In this document: piece by piece, positions 49,985 to 61,244 of the stretch | How positions within the stretch are numbered: the stretch's first letter is position 1 | Layout of the letters: each line of letters begins with the position of its first letter | Assembly (NCBI RefSeq): GCF_949628265.1 | Contig: NC_088788.1 | Coordinates: 31,110,335-31,174,334, forward strand | Length of the DNA stretch: 64,000 bases | Reading direction: 5' to 3' | Source of the DNA: Cloeon dipterum | Lineage: Eukaryota; Arthropoda; Insecta; Ephemeroptera; Baetidae | Notes under the pieces: model-generated | What the model was told of the DNA's origin: nothing | Seen by the model: only the letters and a program-made list of their open reading frames with translations | Databases searched by the model: none | Made by a program: the position numbers and the translations under genes

Positions 49985-51415
49985 TCTACAAGGTGCGCAA
50001 GAACACCATCCACTAACACAACACGCTAATGTCGTTAAATTGTTTCGAATTGTTTTCGGTTCTCATAGCATTTGCGTGAGAATCCAACAACGCTTTGTGA
50101 TAATTACAGCAACTAATTACCTTGAATCAATAATTCGATAAGGATTATCAATTTCACACGCTTGTGGAATGAAAGCAATATTTCACGAATGTAACCATGC
50201 TTCAAACTCAATTCTGCTGTTTCTTTTTCAGCGAGATCAAAAATTTAGTATAAATATATGCTTGTATTTTTTCAGTAGAGTTATTATAGAAAGTTAATAT
50301 AAATTTTTTAAATAATGGAAAAATTCCAGCAATCATGTAAATTAAAATTAATCTCACTAATGACGTTTTATAATATTTTAATGGAATATACATATTTATG
50401 CGCTGAATGTACTCTTTATTTTTGGAGTTTATTTTTTACTTTCTATCGTGTTTGTTTAGTCTCACAATTATTCAAGTCAAAATCAACAGTATGTTAGAAA
50501 GGGTTACACTTCAGGCAAACAAGTTAGCTAAGACCCTGTTCAGGAGGACAAAGCCGAAGTGGGCCCAAACTAGTAAAATACACAAAGCAAAAAAGACATC
50601 ACAGAAAATCACTCTTTAAAATCTTGCTGTCACATACACGCCTTGCATAAGGAGGGAAACTGTGTGCCACTGAACAGTCTTTTAGTGCAGGTGGCAAATC
50701 ATTCCACGTTTTCACAACACGAATAACACGATATTCAATCACATTTTTTCCGAGGTCTGTGCGAGCAAGTGGCTACAGTGCTGCAGCCGAGGAACACTGC
50801 AGCCGAGGATGCAGCGGGTCGTCAACGCGGTGCACGCGTCCTATGGTGCCATACTTTAGAATTTACATTTTCCTGCATGCGCCAAAAATCATACGTGCCT
50901 TCTGTTAGATATGACACCGTTTTGTTTTTTAATTTAAAAAATTGACTCGCTTGGTGCGTCCATGAACATTGAATGACGTCAGTACGTATTTTCCAAGCTT
51001 GCGTTCCCAGCACATAAGCGAGGACATTCTCACGGTTGGTTCAGGATTTTATTGCAGGATATGACTCCAACCTCAGCAATATGAATATAGGGCGGAAGCG
51101 CACTTTGCTCCACCTCCACATCGTGCAAAAGTTTATTGCAACTATGATTTAGTTTCTCAAAAGTACATGTCATTGAATAATTTGAATATTTTTTGTGCCA
51201 AGTGTTGAGATAACTAATAAAAGAATCTAAATATTCAATAAAGAAATAACTATAAAACACTTCAAATTTTCTTTATATCATATAAATATGGCGTTTCTAC
51301 AAAATTAAACTGTAAAAAATAATATCGCTTGTAATTGTAAGGAAGATTTCAATCAGCTCAATTAAAAACATAAATAGATAAAGCGAAAATTTTATTACAA
51401 TCGAATAAAACATTG
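49985..51415. other. Spacer between the odorant-binding cluster and OR2
   Basis: 1.4 kb, AT-rich apart from a GC-richer island at about 50637-51070 that includes a LINE fragment, listed separately. The segment just right of OR2's ATG should hold its promoter. No host gene is seen. Confidence 0.5.
50637..50772 (-). mobile_element. LINE (non-LTR retrotransposon) 3' coding fragment
   Basis: The minus strand reads LARTDLGKNVIEYRV followed by IRVVKTWNDLPPALKD. This matches the conserved tail that follows the reverse transcriptase in many LINE ORFs (the R-x-V-x-x-W-N-x-L-P motif). The GC-rich sequence to its right, up to about 51070, may belong to the same copy, but its frames are disrupted and I cannot show it. 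The reverse transcriptase core is not visible, so this is a short dead fragment. Confidence 0.5.
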
Positions 51416-52848
51416 CTATTTAGTTACATAAGGCACTGTCGCATTAAAGTAGCCGCAAGTTTGAAGGAGGCTCAGCGACTTATTGCATGCTGCAGCTGTA
51501 AAATTTTAATATTAAAACGTCGTATACAATTTAATTTAAATTGGCTCACTGTTTACTCGCAGAGTAGGAGGACATGACTGAATAGCAATTATATTTTTTT
51601 ATTAATGCCACTCTAACTAACGCACAACTTACGCCAAGGGCTGCACCTTTGATGCACTGGGAAAAATAAAAAGGACGCGCTAAGCTAGTCACTTTAGTCG
51701 TCTTATTGTAAGGAACTGTTAGGTTTGCTGGCTGCATTGCTGTCGATACATGAAATAATATGTGATTATTGAATTTATGACAGTTGAGAATAAAAAATTC
51801 CTGCCTTCAACTACTGTCTTGCATACGTTGACCAATTCAGTTGCTACTGAAGCAGAGCTGACGGTTGGTGGAGCTCCTGCAGAAATCCAGTTAGCTGTTG
51901 AAGCCTTTTCAACCAATGGAATCACATTTTCATAGATGATGCTGTTATTTGCGTCGATCTAATTAAATTGGTGTTTGAAGTAGACATATTTTCAGTAATT
52001 TCATTGTTTACAAGATTCTTAAGTCTGAACAAGCATTCGTTGACAGTCTGAAAAGGATTAGGCCACATTGAATATCGCACTTAATTTTAAATAAAAATTA
52101 ATTACTGGTACAGGTCCAAGCTGTGCAACTAAAAAATTAATGTATATTATTTACTTGGAAAATTTTTATTTCTGGCTTTACTGTTTGCAGCTGAGTCCAT
52201 TTGAAAATTATTTGACTTATCGTAGAACAAATACATTCGGAAATTTGTGAACTGCAAAAGTCTTTGGTCGCTGAGCCCAGTCGTGCACTTCACAATCTCC
52301 GCGTCTGTGAACATCCTTCCAACGCTTCCTTTACAGCAACTCTTTAGAGACTATCGCAAATATTAATAGGTAAAAATATTTTATATGGTGTGAATTAGGG
52401 GGCAAATACGTCAAAATTTTGCTTGTTGCATATCGGAGGCTTAGTGGTGGTCGGTTTCTTGGTAGTTGTTGTTTTGGTCGTGGTTGGTTTCTTAGTGGTC
52501 GTCGTTTTAGTTGTTGTAGGTTTTTTGGTGGTCGTGGTTGTCGTTTTAGTTGTAGTTGTTTTTTTAGTTGTTGTTTTTTTAGTTGTTGTTGTTGTTTGCC
52601 CAAAAACTGTAACGATCATCTTAATTGTTTCAAATGCAAACTAATTTAATACAAAATTTATACCGATGCTTCCAAGCGCAAAGAGCTTAAATAACATGCA
52701 AGTTAAACAGATGAGTTCTCTATCATTCTTTTCTTTTCTTTAAAACGTTCAATACTTGAACTCTGATTTACTCATATTGCATATACATATCTACAAAAGT
52801 TTGGAAACTCACGATTATTGCGAATGCGAAAAGCTTTGTCCTGCGCAT
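51416..52848 (-). CDS. Plus-C odorant-binding-type protein with Thr/Lys mucin-like insert
   Basis: There are nine exons: 52848-52813, 52619-52410, 52341-52182, 52128-52112 (17 nt), 52047-52012, 51958-51805, 51739-51633, 51577-51550 (28 nt) and 51495-51416, giving 275 aa. A signal peptide (MRRTKLFAFAIIMIVTVFGQ) precedes about 50 residues of TTTKK/PTTTK repeats, a likely O-glycosylated mucin-like stretch. A ten-cysteine domain follows: CNKQNFD-SCC, KC, ECL, VCK, QCIKGAALGSCP and AC, TC. The C-x8-C-P-x9-C end is the Plus-C OBP signature. Such proteins carry hydrophobic odorants in sensillar lymph or act in other secretions. The intron from 51804 starts with GC (GAAG|GCAGG). If intron 52409-52342 is retained, a short mucin-only product ending FDVFAP results. 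Confidence 0.7.
52441..52597 (-). repeat. In-frame Thr/Lys minisatellite
   Basis: Tandem ACNACNACNAAR-type units encode repeats such as TTTTKKPTTTK within exon 2 of the Plus-C gene. The array is prone to length change by slippage. The antisense frames (Val/Leu-rich) are artefacts of the repeat. Confidence 0.85.
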
Positions 52849-53864
52849 GGTTGATTGAAGGCGCGTCCTTACGTCGGAATGATAGAATATGAAATTCGCG
52901 CTCAATTTATATACCCTACGGACACCTGAAACGTGTCAGGATGTGACTGCCATCAGCCATTGTGGACGTGAACCCCACGTGATTTCGCACTGAATTCCGG
53001 TTCGCAGATCACACAATGCAGAATATCATTGGGTAAATTTTATCTCATTTTAATCATCTTAGCTTGGAGAAAATTCACGAAGTATGTTCAAACAATTAAT
53101 AAGGTTAATAAATTAACAAATGATGAATTAATAAATTAATTCATAACGTTGTCACGAAACAAAGTCTTACGCTATGAGATATATATTTTTATTTGCAACA
53201 ACAAAGCGTCAGACAAATGAAACCTGCTTGAGCAGCCCTTCTCATTATAACGTTCAAAATTTAACGATAAAAAGTAAGCACGTCTTTGACGTCTATAATG
53301 CTAAAAATGAATTATTATTGACCGTAGAGAGCACCTGTTGCTGGGTTAATATAAGATAAAGTCTAGAATAATATCCAGTGATTGTGCATGCTCAAAATTT
53401 ATTTGATTTTTTTATTCAAAATAGAAAAACAATCTATCAACCAAAAATACACTCCTTAAATGTTTTTATCAATGCAGACATTGTTATTTGGGAACACAGA
53501 TAAACAGCAAATTAATAAATGGCTTTCATCCCAATTCATCACACATTTATTTTCCCCTTTTAAAATTATGTCCAGCAACATATATAATGCGTATAATCAT
53601 TTGTTTTCAATGGCTCATGGATGGGGAGACAAAATCCGTTGCTTTGTTGGTTTAACTCCTGATGAGGCCTGAGGGCTGTCTAATATGAGAAAATTATTTT
53701 TTGAGGCAAAAATATCTTTAATTGTTCGCTTTTGCCGTCCATATCCTAGTTTAATAGCAAATAATGGTCTGGATGAAGCCATTTATTGATTCATATATTG
53801 TTTATTTCAGATATCCCTGTTAATTACATACGTCTATAACGGATGACAAAAGTGCGTTTTAATT
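52849..53864. other. Spacer between the two Plus-C genes
   Basis: About 1 kb. The left end carries the promoter of the gene ending at 51416, with a TATA box at 52906-52913. The right end should be the 3'UTR of the second gene. The open frame near 53460-53672 has no recognisable features. Confidence 0.5.
52906..52913 (-). promoter_or_regulatory. TATA box of the mucin-type Plus-C gene
   Basis: TATATAAA on the minus strand, 58 bp upstream of the ATG at 52848. The same arrangement is seen at the sister gene (55171-55178). Confidence 0.65.
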
Positions 53865-55106
53865 TCACCCAATTGTTGTGTTGAATACTTTGCACTCTTG
53901 GAGTTTAAGTCTGTCCTTGTCACAGTTAGCTGAAATATTTTTGAAGTTAGCTTTCCACATGTTACTAAGTTTATTGCAATACCAGGTAAAGGAGACTTAG
54001 ATTTGCAATCCTACAATAATCAAAATTTTTGTGTTTAGAAATTAACGTCAAAGTGAAAAATATTACTGTCAAAAATGTCTGTCTGATGCATTGGATAAGC
54101 ATGATTGGTTCTGTAGTGCTCATTCCTCCATTGCTCAATTTTACTGGCTCAAATTTTTTGGCTGTAATCGCGCACCTTCATCAATATTGTACGATATTTA
54201 TGTCATGGGAAGACCAGACCATCAATGTCAGCGCCGCACGCTGTGACAATGGACAGCATGGCGTCCTTCTCATCTATAGCCTTGGCAAAGTGGGTCGCTA
54301 CCACATCATAGATGATTTTTCCACTCGCCGTCATCTGCCAATCCAAAATGAATAGTATTAAAACGGGGTTGCTAATCTTTCAGCCTCACCATTGCTGGCA
54401 AATTTGTTGAGTCGGAAAAATTAAAAAGACACCTGGTGATATTCTTCACGTATTAAACAAAAGTCATTAGAACGAATCAATCGAAATTTTTGTTCTCTAC
54501 TCACAGCTACTATCTTGAAATCAGCATCTGCTCAGAATAAACAGTTTAATTATTTTAATTATTTTAATGTTTCTGAAAAAGTTACTGTTTGACAGAGTGT
54601 TCCAGTCGAGCGTGTTGTCTTTGGTCATGAAAGTGTTGAGCATATAATTGGCATAGGAGAGCAGTCGTTTGTGCATGTTCCTCTCAGGCGTACATATTTG
54701 GATTTGATTTAGAGTAAAGAAATTTCCCAATGTTTCAACGCAGCATCTCCTTAAGTTCTTAACAGATAATATTTTATAATTAAGGTAAAAATAATTCATA
54801 AACAACTTACAATGAACTTTTCTTTCTTGCAGTCTACTTTAATATTACCGCTTATTTGCTTTGATTTTGCGTTTACTTTGAACGCTTTTAAAATTGCCCT
54901 TTTCTGCCGGTCGGAACCTATTACAACTTATTTAGTGATTCAACCTCAAACGAAACTTATTGCTAGTAAATACCTGGCCCTGATGCAAGTATCACCTTAA
55001 ATAATCAAAGTTTGAGTAATGTGTTTTCTAAAAAAATATTGTTCAAACTCACCACTATAACTGAAAGAAATGCTAAAGCGCATAGATACTTGTGCACAGC
55101 TGCCAT
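53865..55106 (-). CDS. Plus-C odorant-binding-type protein, tandem paralogue
   Basis: There are nine exons: 55106-55053, 54903-54811, 54757-54586, 54527-54505 (23 nt), 54443-54390, 54334-54220, 54161-54067, 54010-53983 (28 nt) and 53929-53865, giving 232 aa with all phases closed. A signal peptide (MAAVHKYLCALAFLSVIV) leads a ten-cysteine domain: DCKKEKFI-NLRRCC, ICTPER, RCLF, TACG, QCIRQTFLTDC and NC, EC. Exon number, phases and cysteine order match the gene at 51416-52848, but there is no Thr/Lys repeat. The C-x8-C spacing is kept, although the Pro after the eighth cysteine is Lys. Plus-C OBPs are extracellular carriers of small hydrophobic ligands. Its position among odorant receptors supports a chemosensory role. 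Confidence 0.68.
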
Positions 55107-55876
55107 GGTCAACGTTGGCGCACGGTTGATCGCAGTTTCTAGATGTGAATCGAATATGGACACGTCGTAGGTTTTATAGCGCCAAATGCGGTACGTCATT
55201 CTTCCTGCTTCCTTCTTGCATTTGGGACGTTCGTGTAGCTGTGCGCGGAGTAGCGAAACACCAATGCATGGCCACAACGACCGACGCCAGTGCGTAGCTT
55301 CGGGGTAGTAAAACCGAGAAAAAATCTATCACTGGAGCTGCACATTGCCACCCTATACAATTTGCAAATTGTGCCGCAATTTGTTTAAACCTCCGCACAG
55401 CACATCGCGTGGGATATGAGCTCACTGGGTCCCAATAACACTGCTGAGCGAATAACATAATCAGCATTACAAAATGTTATTTGCAGCTTCCCTGATAGTT
55501 CTGTACGTATTTCTTGGTTTTTATTAAGTTCTTATATTGAAATATATTCTGAAAAAAATACCTGATAAATTTTCTTCATCTTTTTTACTCTTGTTTACTT
55601 CAGTTTTTCCCTATTAAGTTGATTTGGCAGTTAATCAATTTAAGCTGAAAGTATGAGATTTATTGCATTTTGCCTAATTTAAGAACCGAATGCTTTCAGA
55701 CAGTATTAATTTCGCATCACGATTTTTGGAGGGATTTTCGGGTGGTTAAAATTTAAAATTTCTTATACTTAATACATTGATAAGAGTTCAAATCACAAAT
55801 TTAATGTTTTTACTGCTGCCAATTACATTCAAACAAACGTCAAACAGCTAGAAAATAAGATATAGTTTCACTTCTT
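55107..55876. other. Spacer between Plus-C gene and OR3
   Basis: 770 bp. The left side holds the promoter of the Plus-C gene (TATA at 55171-55178) and a GC-richer patch to about 55450. The right side should be OR3 3'UTR. No further gene is supported. Confidence 0.5.
55171..55178 (-). promoter_or_regulatory. TATA box of the second Plus-C gene
   Basis: TATAAAAC on the minus strand, 65 bp upstream of the ATG at 55106. Confidence 0.7.
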
Positions 55877-57703
55877 TCATTTTTCTAATTGCAGGAGTAT
55901 CAGCAAATAGGTTACTGACAGTTCCAGAATCTGAAAAATGATGTATGGTGTTAAATCATGTTGTTTGTACGAGTTTCGGAAATGCATTTTTAAATAGCTA
56001 ATGATTTTGCTAAAAATATTTTAATTTAATCTTTTAAATTTGCGTGAGTAAATGTAGTTCTCTTACAGCCAACAGCGTCTTTAAATTAAGTCGGTAGAAT
56101 GGACCGGCCTTCAGGAAAAGGGGATCTTTCGCGCGGATTGACATGATGTTGATATCAATCTCAAATCCCGGAACCCAGTTCCACCAAGACACAGAATTGC
56201 AGTTAGCATTAATCTGCAGGCCCTGTGGAAACAGAGATTAAGTTTAGTGACATGTTGACTCAAACTTGCGTGGTGTATAACGTGGTGTCCGATGTCGGTT
56301 GCAAAGTAGCTCATCGTCCCGAAATGCAAGGTTGGACATACAACGCAGCTAATCATAGCGGCTGCTCGTATTGCTGACACCTCCTGGACATATCGTTTTA
56401 TACAATAAATGAACTTTAAAAATTGTTTTTATTTTGTTGCATCGTAATTATAATTCTTCTTGGTGAATTATCAGTTTCAACATGTTGAGTGAAAAACAGT
56501 AGTTTTATTTTATTAATGACTATATTATAATCAATACCACCAATTAACATACTTGCTTTATGATGCGGTATATGACTGTAAACCAAATCAGCATGATTAC
56601 CCATGTCTCTATAAGCATTGCCGTGCTGAATATCTTGTTGATACCATCAATAAATCTTGACAACACACGAATTTGTGGTTAAAGTTAGTTGAGCTCAAAT
56701 ATTTCGACAACCTTATGCTTCTTTGGTGCTGCTGGATCGCATAGTCCAAGATTTCTCTCGCTCTAATTTCATTCATCGCAATATCTTCCTTATTCGGATC
56801 CTCACTTTTTAAAACCAAAAGAAAGCGAATTATATCTGCAGCTTTGGTTAATGCCTCATAATATGCTAACCTTAATTGCAGCATTTGTAGTGAGCGGTTG
56901 GTGTGCTTCAGTGACCTTTGGGCCAGTATCAGCAAAGCAGTGTAAAGATGGGCAAATCCAAAGTGAACCAGTCCGCTCAAAATGAGTATTGCGCTAAGCG
57001 TGCCGTGAATTAAAATTTTCAAAGTATCTCTTCCCTTAAGATTTAGGTTAGGAAATAGAATGTCAGCGAGTAATTCGCTGCGGATGATTCGGTCAGGAGA
57101 GTCTCGCATCATTATCAGCCGGGTGTAAAAGAGCCCAAGAACGAGCAGCAGAAATGCGACAAGCAGAGTTAAATACAGGGCCCGGGGAAGATCCTTGCAT
57201 GACTCACGAAAAACCTGTGAATTTTTTACTTAGCTTTTTTATTTGATTTCTATAACGTGGATTTTAGTGCTTAAAAATTTTAATATAATTATGTGAATAG
57301 TTTTTGAAATTTGAGTCACCTTAATTTCGGATTCCATAACTGTCGGACACTGGACGCCACTGAACACGTCTTTCACAAGTGTAATTAATTTGGTGGAATT
57401 TCTTGCAACGACCTTGACTTTGAATATTGCCGACGCAATCATCAGGACTACCAAAAGTTGCAACATCATCTCTGAGAGGCCCTCGTCGCTCGTGATCGCG
57501 TGCAAAATACTCAAAAGCATCATGATGCTGCCTACTAAGGAAAGGAATCCTTGGGTAAGGAACCCGAGGGTTGCGAAGATGGCCCGTTTGGCTCTTGTTC
57601 TTTTAATCCCAGCCAAGCTGTCAAAATTCACTCCCAGAATGCGGAATATGAACACAGACTTCTCGAAGAGCCGAGATGTCTTGACGACGTTGTAGGTCTT
57701 CAT
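55877..57703 (-). CDS. Insect odorant receptor 3 (7tm_6)
   Basis: Exons in order: one starting at or upstream of 57703 and ending near 57320; one at about 57213-56711 (starting VFRESCKDLPR); one at about 56666-56552 (RFIDGINKIFSTAML); one at about 56382-56275 (EVSAIRAAAMISC); one at about 56222-56073 (GLQINANCNSVSWWNW ... LKAGPFYRLNLKTLLA); and a last one at about 55930-55877 (ILELSVTYLLILLQLEK). The motif YAIQQHQRSIRLSKY-to-RFIDGINKIF is the OR third-intracellular-loop signature. It has an extra intron relative to OR1 and OR2, inside what is their exon 2. The start is uncertain: MKTYNVVKTSRLFEKSV at 57703 is the conservative choice, while a short separate first exon (as in OR1/OR2) may lie near 57855. 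The ligand is unknown. Confidence 0.8.
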
Positions 57704-57749
57704 TCCCAAAAATGTAGAGTTTGAAGACAAGCAGATTGATACTGGCACT

Positions 57750-58123
57750 GCAACAAATCTGCTCTCAGTTTCGTGAATTTTTAGGAATGAGCATTCGATA
57801 GCCAGTTCAGCTGTATAAATGAGAAGTACAGAGTAATTAGTTCAGCCATCTGGCAGCCTTGCCGCATTTTAGATTAGAGCTGTATATAATTAGTTTTGCA
57901 ATAGTAGAAACTTATAGGTCACTTGGTGATTTATTATTTATGCTTGGGAATTCCGTCAGCAGTATTCAAAAGTCGCATGTCCACGCAAATAAACACCCAA
58001 TTTTGCAATCACCAGCAAATTTTCTAAACTGGGCAATTTCGTAAAATGCTACCATCAGGCTAAATTAAGTTGACGACGCAATACTCGTTTAAGAAAAAAT
58101 CGCAATTTTGCGCAGTTAGTAAG
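57750..58123. promoter_or_regulatory. Divergent upstream region of OR3 and OR4
   Basis: About 370-420 bp between the 5' ends of two odorant receptor genes on opposite strands. It may also contain a tiny first exon of OR3. The promoters must lie here, but no core motif is clear. Confidence 0.45.
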
Positions 58124-59774
58124 ATGCTGCGTTTCGGAGTGCATTACTGTTTAGGTCTTAAAATTCTGCACCTTATCAGTCTCGTTTTTGGATATTGGAT
58201 TCCTTTGAAGCCTATGCCAAAAAAGCTGGATACTCTAATGTTTGTCTTTGCCACGGTTACCACCATTATTTTCGTCTGCCAATCTCTATTTGCTCTATAC
58301 ACGACATTTAGCTACTCTTTGGTCAGCTACATGCATGGCGTTATTTACGCGGTCAGCATAATAACCATCTTGAAGCACCTGTTTTGCGTCACCTACTATC
58401 ACGTTAGCAGGAGGGAAATGATCGAGATTTTTCTTCAATTGCAGGTATACGTTATAAAGTCCTAAAATATAGTAAACATTTGTCCCTATTTCAATCTTTC
58501 ATCTTCCAATACCATGTCACATTATTTTCAGGTTATTCTAGACAAATACAACTATCCTTTTGTGAATTTGCAAACGATTGCTTTGAAAATATCAAGACGA
58601 GTAATTGCGTTCTACTTCCTTCCTCCTGCGATATACATTTTGCTGATAAAGAGCAACTTTATCAGTTCCATTGAAATACATCATATCTCACGAAATGTGA
58701 CCAAAATGGTAACAACAAACGAAACGGGAAGTAGCATAAGAAGAGATTTGCTGAGGTATTTAAGAAGTTTCAGGCTGACAATTTTTCCAAAATTATCGTA
58801 AATTTCTACTCCTAGCATTTTGAACGTGCACTCACTGTCAGATGGATTGCTCCACACAACAGTATTCATTTCAACTATTTCAAATTTGCGAGAAATCGTC
58901 GCTAATGCATTTCTTCTCTCTGCGTACGCAATAGTAGCTGAGCAAATCGCAGTTTTGAAAAATTGTTTAGAAAATATTTTGACGTCCGAAAACTTCCTTC
59001 CCAGCGAAATTTGCTTTGTAAAACTCCGTAGCAATACTAGCAAAGAACTCCGCAACGCCACGTCCTCGTCTGCAAATCTCGATGCTTGGCAACAGTTTCA
59101 ACAGCACACAGCAAGGCAAGTTTTGGAAATTAAGGTTGAGAAACAACAGAAAATATTGTACACTATTTATTTCCAGGGTTTTGGATAGAATCAACAAATA
59201 TGCGGCCCCAATCATAGTAATTTCAATCAGCTCTTACGTCGCACTTCTGACGTTGTCAGCTTTTGCATTGATCAAAGTCCGTTCAATTTGTGAATGTTGA
59301 AGCAACTAACACATAAAAAATTATATATTTAGACGTACTCCGAGCCAAGTTTTGCAGCAAACTTCATGGCGGGATGCGTGCTGTACTTGACGGAGATATA
59401 TTTGTATTGCGACAGCGGCCACCGCATCAAGCTGCAGGTGAGATTGCTCGACCGCCCCATGACAATTCGCTATAGGCAACCCGCTCGGTACAACTGCCGA
59501 GCCGGTTGCATAACAAAATCGTATCTTTGAAGTGATCATATAATCAAACGCGTGCGTAACTTTGCAGAGAGACGCTCTCGTCGATGTAGTCTACCACGGA
59601 CCATGGTTACGAATAGAGAAAAAACTTATTCCCGTGGTGCACTTCTTGACTCTCGACTGCCAAAGATCCTTTCAGGTTACTGGTGGACCATTTTTCACGC
59701 TTTCCCTGGAATTCTTCGCATCAGTGGTGGGTGTCGTCTTTACTTATTTTATTGTGGCAATGCAAATTAAGTGA
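58124..59774 (+). CDS. Insect chemosensory receptor 4 (odorant receptor-like)
   Basis: There are six exons: 58124-58444, 58532-58797, 58816-59115, 59177-59276, 59333-59437 and 59568-59774, giving 432 aa with all phases closed. Hydrophobic helices include GLKILHLISLVFGYWIPL and TLMFVFATVTTIIFVCQSLF. The C-terminal part has GCVLYLTEIYLYCDSGHRIK, then GGPFFTLSLEFFASVVG and VFTYFIVAMQIK at the end. This fits the OR/GR superfamily, closer to ORs by the last-helix region, but the TYFIVxxQ end recalls gustatory receptors. It is more diverged than OR1-3 and lies head to head with OR3. The intron at 59116-59176 starts with GC (GCAAG|GCAAGT); any GT alternative nearby breaks the frame. Confidence 0.8.
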
Positions 59775-59986
59775 CATTTGTGTAGCTTCATCATCAGCAA
59801 TTATTTATTAATGTTTTCAAAGATCACAGCTTTCGCTATTTTTGCGCTTAGTTATTGCAAAAAATTGTCATAAGTAAAACTACGAATAGCAGACAAAAAT
59901 ACAATTTAAATTTGCTTTTGTCGTGGAAATTTGATTTTTCACAGCTGGTAATACCCAGTATCACGGAAAAATTACCCGCAATTTAT

Positions 59987-61244
59987 TTAGTTTGCGTTTC
60001 GTTTCACGCAAACCCAGTTAGAAATTTCAACCGGTTTCAGCCCGCTCTTCTTGAACAGCTCGATAGAGTTGAAGTTTTTTACAATCACGTGACAGTGAAC
60101 ATTAATTCCTGCTTTGCCAAGGGTTCTCGTTTGATGTCTCAGTGCGATCAAAGCATATCCCTTCCTCCTGTGCTCTGGAACCGTTTGCAAAATACCAAGT
60201 CCGCCATACTCTGCTTGCAAAATCATCGCAGCCAACTCTTCAGATCCGTCTTCATTTTTTACAAACACACCACATGAGGGGTTAAGCTCGATCATTTTCT
60301 CAACCACGTTTAGGTAGTCAGGCGAGTAGTGAGGCCAATATTTGCAAACGATACCAACGTGACTTTTGTCGAGAGGACCTACTCGCACGTTTGGTGGAAT
60401 TCTAGAAAAAATTTACGTTAATTTAAACTTTTATTTAGCAATCTTTTTTATAACAAACTCTGGAACCTCCACTTTGGCCGCGTCTTCGGCCGCAATGTAG
60501 TGCATGTAGCAAGGCACATACAAATTGTCGACAGGCGTCAGTCCAACTTGTCGAATGGCCTCGGCACAAATTGGAATGTGCCGCTCAATCACACCAGAGA
60601 AGTGTGATAAGCGGTCCCAAGGAATTAATTTGCTCTCAGACAGTGCCGTCCTTAGTTTGGTGCCTTCCTTTTCCATTGAATAAACAGCTCCAAAAACAAT
60701 TCCATCGGCCTAGGTAAACATGATGATAGTTTAAACTAAATTTAAAAAAGAAAATGGATTGTTCTTACTAGTTTATCGACCAATGCAACAACAGTGCCGT
60801 CCAAAATTCCATCTTCAGGGCATAGAATGTTGACCTTGATCTCTGGCAGCTTTTTTGCCCACTCCATCTGTGTTTTAATCCAGTAGTAAATCTAGAGAGA
60901 CTTGTTTAATTTAATCTTAACAAATTAGCTGTAAAACGAACCACGGCGCTATTGGGGAGATCAGAGGCCAGCACCTGCAGCAACGCCTCAGTTTCATCCT
61001 CGTTCAGAGCGCGCAAAATATCGTTTTTCTTGGGCTGCATGCTTGCTTCCTCCTCGACAGTCTCCTCAACTTCTTCTATTGGATGCGGCAAGACTGAAAT
61101 ACAATCAGGCCCGAATAAGCAAACGCTGATATACTGCTGGAGCTGCTCCTGGGAAACTAGCGGCCCGTGCACTGGAGCGAATCGCGGAGGCGGTCCCTTC
61201 ACATGCACCTCGCTTATCTCTTTGCGGGGCAGTCCTTGCGACAT
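59987..61244 (-). CDS. GLYAT-like GNAT-family N-acyltransferase
   Basis: There are four exons: 61244-60942, 60891-60769, 60709-60459 and 60401-59987, giving 363 aa with all phases closed. The N-terminal part is acidic (IEEVEETVEEEASMQ) and not recognised. The C-terminal 130 residues form a GNAT/FR47-type domain: VRVGPLDKSHVGIV, then GLGILQTVPEHRRKGYALIA with the acetyl-CoA loop RRKGYA, then NFNSIELFKKSGLKPV. This is the arrangement of glycine N-acyltransferase-like proteins, which move an acyl group from CoA to an amine such as an amino acid; the substrate here is unknown. If the 57-bp intron 60458-60402 is not removed, translation ends after FVIKKIAK, giving a product without the catalytic domain. 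Confidence 0.75.

Noticed and set aside
52419-52649. Val-rich and Cys/Gly-rich plus-strand frames
   Set aside because: They are the reverse reading of the Thr/Lys repeat.
53460-53672. 70-aa plus-strand frame between the Plus-C genes
   Set aside because: No signal peptide, cysteine pattern or domain. It sits in AT-rich spacer.
58681-59061. 126-aa minus-strand frame opposite OR4
   Set aside because: The plus strand gives spliced, phase-closed receptor sequence, and the minus frame has no homology I recognise.
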